The notes under the pieces were generated by a model that was not told the origin of the DNA, made no database searches, and saw only the letters and a list, made by a program, of their open reading frames with translations. A program made the translations under genes and the position numbers. Below, one piece after another: positions 48,101 to 60,100 of a stretch of DNA of 64,000 bases (position 1 is its first letter; each line of letters opens with the position of its first letter). This DNA comes from Platycnemis pennipes (lineage: Eukaryota; Arthropoda; Insecta; Odonata; Platycnemididae), in the NCBI GenBank assembly GCA_933228895.1, contig OW121856.1, forward strand, positions 100,601,027 through 100,665,026. Direction: 5' to 3'.

Positions 48101-51100
48101 TTTCTTGATAAAATGCTTACAAAATATATATGATGAGATTGAGGAAGTGGCAGACTTGAAGGAGGGGTAAGAAGGACACTGACTTTACCTAATAAAGCAA
48201 AACATTACCACAAAAATGTACTCCTTCCCATATTTGGAGAAGTAACTCAATTGCATCAGCATAAGCATGTTGGGTAATTCCAAATGGTATGGGGTAGCTG
48301 AGAAGCATTTTTGGTATTAAGGAGGTGTAGGTGAAAAAGAAGTAAAAGAATTTGACAGGATACCCTATTGATGGACAGAAAAAGAGCATGCATTTATGTT
48401 TTCCTGGCATGAAAAAAGGTCAGCATGAAAGTAAGCATAGGAAAACTCACCTCTGCAACTTTAATAAACCTTCCTCTCCTATTTTGCTTCACATCTAAAT
48501 AAAACCTCTTGGACTGGATTTGGAGCATTTTTGTTGCCAACTCTTGTTCCCCTTGTTGCTGCTGCTGACCTGTAAATGTAAAGAAAGACAAATATTGGTA
48601 ACTTCAACTTCCACAATTTTCTTCTTACAATAGAGAGAAACAACACTTCAACACACCATCCCATTTAACATTGTTGGCAACATGTGAGCCTAGAACACCA
48701 AAAGTTTCACTACCACTGGCATGGATTGCGTGTTTTTCTCCTGATTTAATTTGAGTCGGGCAGCATTATATTTGAGCATCTGAAAATCTAATTCCACAAC
48801 AACCACTTAAAATAAAAAAGTTTCTCTACATCTAACAATATTACTTAATTGGTGACGCAAAATATCAATAGTCACAGATTTAAGGTCTATCCAAAATTGA
48901 GTTCTATTTTACTCCAAAGCTAGGTTTGATGCCACCAAACTGTTCCTACTAGCTCACATGAATTAAAAGACAGGAATTTCCATACTTGTTGTATAAAGTG
49001 TATTTTTTTAAACTAAATATAAATAAACATTCTGCTTCTGGCTGAAACGGTAGCTTATAAAGCCATATCCTCACCTATCCATACCGGGACAATACTTAGT
49101 TGACATCATGTGGCACAACCTAGGTCAGTTATCTTGCATTAAATGATGCGGATTACACTCTATGAGTTGTCATTATTTCATTAATAATTTATTTCATATT
49201 GCCGTAGTAGAAGCAATTGTCCAATGAAAAATAATTAATAATTCTACAATGATTTATCACCTCCCACTAACTATTCTGTTGGAGGGATTTGATTCAGTAT
49301 CACAGTTCACATTCACTAATATTCTGATGCAACCAGCGTGTCAACCTACCACAAAAGGCAAGACATAATAACTAAACCCTTTCCACTCAGATATCTAGAG
49401 ATGTTTGGCACACCCTAGCTCAGTACCAACAGAATTGTTAGATCGTGTATATACGTGTATCACGTGTCACTCAATATGTAAGCAAGTAACACCAACCATT
49501 GCACAAAAACATCATTGTTTAGAAAAATTTCGAGTTAAATGAAATTTGCACCTGAAAGCCAAAGGTTTCAACTAAAAACTTTTAGTTGGGAAGATACTGA
49601 ATTTTATTCTGTAAGTAGATTGTGCTCTTAAATCTGGTGGGACTTAGAATTTAACTCCAAGCAGGTCACAGATACCGAGGTTGAAAGATTCTGAGTGAAA
49701 AAGGTTAAAATAAAAAATAAAAGGGAATTTTTAGTGTGATTTTGAGGAAGCGAGGAATTAAACACAGAACTTACACAGAAATACCAAGCCCATAATTAGG
49801 GATACAGGAATAAACATAATAATAGGGACAGTATGGGTGAAAGCCCATTATAATTATAATTAGTTTCATCAAATCCTAATTTTATTGAAATACCTCTCCT
49901 GACTTCTTTTTCAGCCTAAAAGTAGAAACCCCATTTACCTCAGTCATCTTACAAGATAAATGTTTTAAAAAGTAATGAGCAACATTTAAATGACTTCTTA
50001 CAACATTTTTAACTTGAATTAAGTCTTTGAGAGGAAACCCCTTCTTAAAAATGTTAGTCCATTCATCACAACTCACTAAAATGTTCAAGTAATATTTAAA
50101 AAAATACTCTGCATAGTCCACTAGAGAGATTTTTGAGTACCACCTGGGTTTCACTACGTAATAACATCATCTGATAATGTTATTGTGTTACAAAACCAGC
50201 GTCGTACTCAATAAATTTCTCTAGTGTACCGCACAAAGTGTATTTTTTTTAACATTTCCAATATAGAGAGGTTCCAGACATGACCATCAAGAATAAGGCC
50301 TTCGCAACGAGTCGTGACGTCATCACAGGTGGTGCTACGAAGCGAAAGCTATGGAAGGAAGCATGGTATGCTACGTAGGAACAAATGGAATAAGTCACCC
50401 AACGATTAGATCAGGAAATTATTCTTAAAACATATTTTGCTGTAATGCAACCACTTTTTTAAGTAATCAGTGCCAGACATTTCGTTTTTTATGATGCTAT
50501 ACACCGTGCTACATATTTAAATAAGCCATAGAAAAGATTTCAAAACATAAAATATACGAAAATACTGGCTTTACATCACTAATACATCAAATGTTTAATA
50601 ATGGGTAACAGGTTTTTTTGCTTTATTTGGCTGAATTACTAACGTCCAGTTAATTATACCCACTCTATGGTTGTCTATGCAACTTGCATGATATTCGAAA
50701 TCATTCCGGCATATACCATAAAAATTGCAAATTTTCAATAGGTCATTGAAACACATTGACTTATTTTGCTTAGTGCAGATTCCAAATACGAAACCAATAA
50801 CGAATAATCATGGTTTACCTCACACAGTAAAATACCCTAGAAGTTCTGATGAAAAGTTTCTGGTATCCTGGACATATAGGGTAAATGCTTTCCCTCAGAT
50901 GGGAAGAGTACATTAGCAACAAACATATGCTTGTCAATAGTTACACCTCTTAAAAAGAAAATCAATCATACAGAATAAAAAATCCTATACAGATTTTATA
51001 GGAGTAAGATACTAGAGGCTAGGTGCAAGAAAGGACTATTCAGTTTCATATCGCCTCAAATCAAGACCGTTTATAATCATTATCATTTAGATTAACAAAA

Positions 51101-54100
51101 ATAAGCATCATTACAGCATGTTACAATTCAGATTAATAGTAATGAATGAGAGGATAAACTTTGTATGCGTACAATAATTTTATTTCACACTACGACCATG
51201 ATTTCGGTGGATAACATAGAAAAGATTATGTTAACCATCGAAACAATGGTCGTAGTATGAAATAAAATTATTGAGGAATTACAAAGTTAATCCCCTCATT
51301 CACAATGAATACCAGCAAAGTCCATAAGTTACACCAGAAACCACCAACCTAATCAAAATATTTGATAGTCTTTTACCAGCTATGGTAAGTTTGGATGGAT
51401 TGTCTACTCAACTTTGTATTTCATTCAATTACCAACTCTTTTCTGATGCTTCTTCTTCTTAGATTCTTCTTATCTTTTCTCATTATCCTTCCCTAGAGTA
51501 CACATCTCTGATCCACTTAAAGTCATGCTCCATATGAAGTACAAAGATGCATCCTTTTGTAGTTCTTCTCGTTAAGCTTTTCTCTACATCCCTGCTCAAA
51601 GTTCATATCATGAGTCCTCTTCTGCTGGTAAATGACTTCTTAGCCAGAATTCTTCTAACATCAATACTATTACCCCCAACTTCTTTCAGTATGCTACCAA
51701 GTTACAACACTTCCACCTGTTCTAGCTAAACCTTTTATCTATGTGTTATAATTTTTTTGACTGATTTATGTTTCTCAGTCATGCAAAGGATTTAAAAGGT
51801 ACTTTAACTTCAAATGCAAACAGTTTTAGCCTTAACCTAAAGGAAAAATTAAGGTTTTGATTTTGTTTGTTTTGTTAACCTTTTGATCTTTCTTTTTCAG
51901 CGTAGTTACATATGCACCCCGACAGATTTCACATAAAATCTATGACATTTTTAAAGGGTTTTGTCACATGATATTATTCTTCACAAATAGATATTGTTGC
52001 ACTGTTGCCTGTCAGAGGCTTTTTGTTACTGAAACTTTTACATTGTTCTACTCCTGGCCAAAGTTATGTACGATCTAATATAATGCATCATATTGTAACT
52101 CAAATGTTATATGCATTCCATTAGAACCTAGGGGACATAGATCCCAGGTTTTCAATAATGTTATTATCATTAATAAATTATTTAATACATTAATATTCAA
52201 TTACTGAGGTATTTCATAATCTTATTTTTCTAGGGAATAATTTTCATCCATATATATCAAAATAGATAGTAAATTGTCTATAAGGGCTTGCAACTTTGTA
52301 CTGTTTGGATCACTAATGCTTGGCTATCCACAAATCAAACTGTTTTAATTACCACGCCTCCCACTTGACGCCAACACCAATTTCCTTCCATGCCTCCATG
52401 ACCATTTCCTTAGAAGCACACAAACACCTTTTGGACATGTCAGAAGGTATTAATCATTTAAACTCAACCATGCAAATCTAACTTCTTGTTCATTTGGAAA
52501 TTTTACTCAAATCATTTAATGCTTTAAAAATTCTCTCTCTACAGTTATTCTGTGGCTGGGTGCCCAAAGAAATTTCACCCTAGAAACTTAGCTTTTGGAG
52601 TAGCCTAACCTGAAGCCATCTAAAGCGAAGGATCAGTAACCACTTTCACTGAAATACATACTTTCTCTGTCTTTCCCTGATTCCTGATTACTTCAGAGAT
52701 TCTATGGAAAAAATCCATGCCTTCTCCAAAATTTACAGACTACCATGATCAGGAACCATTTAGTGATTAAAAGCACAAGCTAAGTCAAAAATCTATTTGT
52801 CTAGGATAAATCTCTTCATTTAGTTGTGTTTTTGACTTGAAAACTATATAAAAAATAATGCTTTTACTATTTCTCTTTAGGTGTTACCTCCAACTGATTT
52901 CCATTTCAATTTCCTGAGAAAATGTATGCAAACAAGCAATCCTTTAACCTTTGATGGTTAATAATTATAATACCTGGGATAAACACCCTTCTCTTCAGTT
53001 ATATTGCATACAATTAAAAGGAAAATGGTATATGATGACAACATGGAACAGATAATAACATTGCCTGAATCTCTCTGAGAGAACATTATGTATTTCCCAG
53101 AGTGAGGCAACCACTAAAAACAGAAATTAGTTGGTGTCAGAAAAAAAAAATGACAGCAACTGCCTTCAGTTCAGCATAAAATTCAGTTCAGTTCAGCATT
53201 TTCATCAATGCAAATCGATGAAAATTATCACGGATCCCCTTTCCTTAAAAGTCATATGTTACAGTGAAAGTGTACTGCTTTTTTTCCTTCAGTCCAGCCT
53301 AAATTTAGGAAGAAATATAAATACAAATATGACTCTGAGTATTCCCTTAAAAGGAAAAGACTGAGTAACAATTCACATTTCATCGACCATATTCTTATTT
53401 GCTGAGATATCAAAGCCATCATTGAATTAGCATGATAAATTTACAATTGCTTTCAAATACGTATAATTTTTTTTCCTTCCGAAGCAATCTATAATCAATG
53501 TTAGATTCTAAATAATGCTATATCAAAGAAATGGAACCATTGCAAAACAATACTTTTTCACTATTCCACATCTTTAGTCAATTGTTGAAAATAAAATGAT
53601 TTTTTATTTGTAATTCATATATAACTTTTATAGAAGTCTGCCCATCAGAGTTAACTATTCAAGTATCACTCAGGGTGACTATGGTATATGCGGGGACAAC
53701 CACACAAAGTCAATTTACTACCGAAGTAGCAAAAATAATTTAAATTCGACAGGCTATTTAACGCCAAGCTTCCTCGTCTACACGTCCGAGTCCCCTCCTA
53801 AAACTCGTCCCGATGTCCTAAGCTCCCGGCGCGCCACAGCCGCCAGGCCATACAATGCCGCAGACGGCGGTGGAGTAAAAAAGAGAAGTACATTCCATTC
53901 AGAATTCAGGGGTACTACTTCCCCGTCAGTTCCACGAACGCTCGGGTGTACTACGAGCGGAGCGAACGCCTGCACACGGGCGGGCGGCGGCGACGGTGCG
54001 GGGTGCAGAAGTCGCCTTCCCACCCGATGAAAACTATTAACTAAACGGAAACGCCTAAGATACTCATTCATCCACAGATAGCCGCGATCTCCGGAGGAGA

Positions 54101-57100
54101 AGCGTAAGTAAGGCAGGCGAGGGGAAGGCGCGGACGCGAGAGGCTTCGTCGCGGGGCAGGGAGCAAAAGGGATAAGAGCGAGGGGTAGGGGGAAAAAAAA
54201 CGAAATGTTCGCCGGGGGAGGACGGGATGAAGACGGTTAAGTAAGGTAGGGTTATGGAAGGAGAGGAACGGCCGGAGACGCAGAGGGGAGGCGCGGAGGG
54301 GGTGGGGAGGGAGGCGCGGAGAGGGAGCTAGTGTGAGTGGGCCAGACGGTGAATGACCCCTACAGAGAGCGACGGCAGGAGAGCAATCAATACCGTGTGT
54401 GCAGCCCTGGGACTAACACGTCCCTGCCCCCACCCCACACCCCTACGGCACCCCCATCCCGGCTCCGCTCGCGGGAGAGGGGAAGAGGGCACCCCCGCGA
54501 AGGCACTTTCGCATACTTTCTCGAGCGAACGCCTTATTTCGAGCACGGCCCTTCCCTAATGCACTCGTCCCCACCTTTCCCCATCCGGAGGATCACGCAG
54601 ACGACCCCCCCCCCTTTCCCCCCCGGAGGAAATTCCTCCGCCCGACGCGGGGGCACGTCTCACCAAACCCGGGGCTGCGCGGGCGAAAGTATTCGATGGG
54701 GTGTCGAACGCCGACGGTGTCTTACACTGGGTCGCACGCCACGGGATTTTCACGACACGCAGTCTCGTGGGAACGACGGGGAAGCGGAATTATAAATATT
54801 CAGCGCAAAAGAGAGCCATGAATTGGGATTTTATTTCATTAGGCGCACGGATGATGAACAACCTCTGCTTCCCGAAGTCATTACTTAGGGATGATCTCAT
54901 GCAACCATACTGTTAAACAGGAGAAATCAAAACACCTTGACAAGGAAATTAAGAATAATACCCGTCAACCTTTCCCATATCCAAAGTTTCACAACGCGCG
55001 AGAAAACATGCGCGGAGACAACCTCGTAGTACATTTTATCTCTAAGCCATGCAAGAACAAAGTTCTCGAGCGAAATGATAATTCTGGTAAGAGGAAAACC
55101 GAGTCTGTTAGAAGTCGCCGAGGTTCTGAAGTCATAAAAATATTCGGATAACCGCATTGTATAATGATAGCTTTCAACGCAATTATCTATTAAAGCACTT
55201 CCGGCACATCAAAAGATAACGGATTTTTTACAAGTAGAATAATGAAATATATAATATTTAATCATATACCGAGTTAAAAGTTCTATTCCTCTTCGTATTC
55301 TGGGTAGACCGATGAATTCTCTTCCAGCTAGACAATAATTATAATCATAATCTCTTCAAAGCAGTACCAAACACTTTCAGATTCAGACGATAGCCTTTAA
55401 TTCTCAATCGTAACTGTCACTATTCAAAACAATTAGGAAAGTTCATTTTTTAAACTAGGCTCCTGGATTATTGATTGCTATAAACCATATGATTAGTATC
55501 ATTACTGCAATTGATCCGATATTCACTTGCACCCAACACTAAACAAGCACCAAATTAATAACTTATTACGCCTCGTAATGCATGAAACAGGACAACTCTC
55601 AATACGTGCGTAAAACTGTCCCATCTTCCAATGGCAAGGGTTACGCAGCATCCCAGATACGAACATTGGCTTTGCTTATTTCTGATAGGCACGCTTAGCA
55701 AACACCTGATGTAACAATTTAATAATTAATACCGTCGTTATGACTTGAAAAAAATATGCAAGCGTTATAGCCTTAATTCGCGTGAAAGTTGACAACAAAT
55801 CAGGGTAAATGAAAATTTCAAGGAAGAGAGCGGAAAAAGAACTGCGAAGGCTTGCAGAGCCTCTCACTACTTCACTCCCCTTATTTATTTTAAGTCCACA
55901 GTAGGTACATTAGGTTTTTACCGAGGAGTACCTCATAATAAACTTCCCTGATACCCCATTGATAACAGTATATTTTACAGATATCTTTCTGCTCTTGTGC
56001 ATACAATATTTTATACATTTATGTCCTATTATGTTTTATGTACGATTACGGTGGTTAGTTTGTTCCTCATTTCTACTGCGAGTATTCTAAAATATCAGGA
56101 GAAATACCTCAAAAAGGAGATATTGGAGATGAGGACACAGTAAGTAGGACAGAACAGTTTTTATACGTGCGATTTCAAGCCAAATCATAAGAGAACCGTT
56201 CAGGTTGGCTGCAAGAGTGAAATTTACTAATTAAGAACACTGACAAAAAGTGACTAATCAAGTCTGGAAAAAACTGGGTAGCATGACTATTTTATTTCTT
56301 GGTAATACTTTAACAGGATGACCAGATTGAATTAAAACTCGTCTGATAATAACAATAGTAAAGTATTCGGTTTTTCTTTACATAAGAATAACTCAAAAGC
56401 TGCCAAAACCTCTATTGTGGAGTTTATTACCACGTTAAATAATATTCTGGCAAAAAATCGTCACATGATAAAATGTAGCGACACCTGCAAGCAAACAACA
56501 TTTTCCGACTATTTAATTTATGCATTTATCAAATTAGTGAATCTTGTTCTAATAGTATTGATAATCTAGCAAATAATCATAATCTGATTATTACTGACCA
56601 TCACTGATGGCCCCTAAACTGAAAGACAAAACCTTAACCGAATTAAGAAATGCAAAGCGGCAGAAATTTAAATGAACCGACGCTTAATTTGTTTAAGTAT
56701 TTGTACGTACATCAGTATGATTTTGCCACGAATGTGGAATATTTCTAACATTCGGAGGTTTTTACTACAGGGAAATGAACTAAAAGAACTGCAGATAGCG
56801 AGCTTCACGGAATCATTTACACCCAGGTAATGAAATTTGGCAAATTTGAGGACAACTCTAGTGACCTACAAGTGAGCAAGTTCTGTCCTTAATTCCATCT
56901 ACCTCGTAAAACTCGAGGAAACACACCTAGTGGTGGGCAACCTAAAACGACCACACATTCAGCTTTCACGCACGCCTTCCCCCCTTCTGCTTTCGAAGGC
57001 AAAAAATGTCACCATTTGTCGAATTCCATTATTGCACACCTCGGCTACCGTTAGCCGATGAGGAATTGGTTTCCCTCCATGACCACTCACGACCTGGCGA

Positions 57101-60100
57101 CCGAGGGAAAGAGTGAAGCCACCCGGATTATAATTAGCAATACGGATCGATCAATCGCTGCTTCTGCTTTCGGAAACTAAGTAGATCGCCGAGGGATGGA
57201 ATCGCCCACGTCTCACTGTCGCCTCCCCTCGCAGACGGCGACTTACTACGGCTGAAGATGATGCTGAGCCTCGAAGGGGGTGCACCTCAATATAAAAAAA
57301 AACTTCGGTAGATTCTCAACCACCAGGTTCTCAGAGTGCATCTCTCAAGGTATCAAAGCAAAATTCGATAATTTTTAAAGCACCACGTATAATCGTATAC
57401 ATGATCCTCTAGGGATATAGTAAACGAAATTTCGCAAAGATCGTCACGGGGGGGAAATGAAGTCAAGAGCGGCACGCTTCATGATAAAATCGCAAAATAC
57501 GATAATTTCACCGGCATCCTTCGCTTCAATCACCAACAACCACGCACGCGCAACTTGAGCAGATTGCACACCAGCGCAGGGTTAGAATGAAGTCGAATCA
57601 AAGAGGCAAGACTGCTACAACTGCAAGATCTCTAATTTCCTGCTGCAGTTATAATCGCAAACAAAGAATACCACAAGTGAACATACAGATAGGAAGAACA
57701 AAGAAAACACCAACCATACGATATAAAAGTTGAGGCCATCAAATCAAATAAGGCGGCCTAGGAAAAATACGAAATAGTACACGTTAGCAAACATTTATAT
57801 CACCGCAATACTCGGCATGAGCGTATAGTAGGGTGTTAGGTATGCCATAAGGATCGAGTATGTTTGGGCTACGACAACGATAAGCGAGAATACTTAATTG
57901 CTTCCCTCCTTTTGAGTTTCTAACACAAAAGATACGGGGAAAAAGCAAATCACTGAATTCACCCAGCCTCCGTAACAGAATATCTGATCTGCCGAAGCTG
58001 GGCTAAACCCCCAGCATTGGAAGAAAACAAAATTATTAGCCTAGCAATAAGTTTAACACTGCAATAATTAATGTAGTTTGAAGATTAGAATAGTGGAACA
58101 TCTACATAGCAAACTAAAAGTTATAATTACCGTAGCAACAAGCCTTCGAATGGATATCCATCGGTTTCCATCCAATATTTTACATAAACTGATTGTATAA
58201 CCCGCTACGCGTCAAATCACTGGTTCTATAAACGGAGTGGATTACCTTATTCATCCATGGGTTTATATATGAATACAAAACCTATCAATCCAATATGACC
58301 GATGCGAAAGAGGTCATGTTTTTTCTGTTTTTTCATCGCCATGTTTGCCAGCCAAGCGTTGCAAACAAATTTCTTCAAGGTGTCGCCTCATATACGAGTG
58401 TTTCCTACAGGAGGGCGTAACTTAAGTTCCTCATATGCGGTTAACAAATATAATATACTATTTTACCGGAATGATGTACGATTGAAAATATACAAGAAAA
58501 GTAACTCCACTGATCCCACATCAATATACCGGGTCATTTTAATAGTTAAGTATCACACCGAAATAATCAATTATGTAGAAGGAATATTTATAAACAACAT
58601 GCCTTTTCGGACAGGATAGGAAATTAAAATTTTAATAAAAGACTTGTACAGTAGGGAAACTTCAGGTGTCATTGAGGTCGATGGCCGTTTCGAAGATTCC
58701 ATAAAAGTGGATATTCACAGCATCAAACCCCGTGCTAAGGTCTAACAATTCCTGTATATTATACGAAAAAACACGGCGGACGAAATGAAAAATTCTGAGG
58801 CGCAAAATACCCTAAAATGAAGCCCTAAATCTTCACCACTGCTCATCGCGCTTAATTTACACCCACGACGAGAGTACCGACAGCGAAGGATTAATGCGTT
58901 CGGCGTCTGAATTAATGGCTCGTATAATTATAAAGTTCCTTTTCATGTGAATTCTTAAATGGCTAATAGATTCAACAAATATATGTCATTTCCATATCTA
59001 ACAGGAAATGTGGATGAAAATAGCACAAGCTATGAAATTATGTCAATAAATGTACCTCTATTATTATCCACGTTAAAACACTGAAACAGCAAATTTTGCT
59101 ATTTATACGGGGGATCCGAAAAAAATATTCTGTGTAGACGATGAAAATTTCCATTGCGCAAGTGAGATTTGCAAAAGTTACACATACGCGGATTCACGGC
59201 TGACTGCACATTTAAATATTTTCGCTGCGTCTAAGTAACACTTCGAATTTTCACGCTGCAGAGAGAATCATCGCAGTCGTCGCACGAAATGAATAAAGGG
59301 TTGAAGCTTACGTGATATGATAGCGTGAATTTTGGTAGAGAAACCGTATTGATTCACATCACCTACAAAGACACCATACCATCATTCTAATAAGGTACAA
59401 CTACTTGTTAACGTAAATGCCACTGATAAATCTTCATTTCACCATCTCATGGGTAAAAACCACAATCAGGGGATTGTAAATCAGTCAGTATCATTTCATT
59501 TCTCCATGGGAAATTAAACAGCATGCAGCTCTTGACATAAAGCTTTGATGAAAGCTGCGATAAATATTTCTTTCTATTAATGTCACATCATCCGATAATG
59601 AAACTAATCCCAACTGCTGCAACTGCGCTCCGCTCCCGAAGTAGTTCGGTGTTATCCAACAGCGCTGTCTACACACCCTTAGAAAAAGATTCTGGGGATG
59701 CTAGCGTATCGAACCTACAAGGTGAATGACCCTCGCACCAAGGAATGAAAGTTTTACGTCTTTCCGAAGGTCTTCTAATCAAAATGTACACTTAGTCGTT
59801 GCGTTTTATTTAAGTCCTTTTCAAATTTTGGAAGTTTAAAATAATTCGAGTACATAACATTCCTGGATATGTGAGACCTGGAAACTAGGGTTGGTTAACG
59901 AGAAAATATCGCATCTTTAGGAATCTGGCGGAAGATAACGGAGGAAGTACGTCAGACGGAAAGACGGACAAATTAAGATATGTTGAACATGGTCGGGGAG
60001 AAGATAGCTGGCATAAATTGGGAAAAGGCAGAGTGAATGGAGGGAACAGGTACTTACAGACAATGGAATACAAAAGGCAGCTGGATAAGCGAGGAGGAAG

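Noticed and set aside
53778..54795. ORFs of 97 to 152 codons in the intronic GC-rich island
   Set aside because: They overlap each other on both strands, lack motifs and appear to be composition effects.
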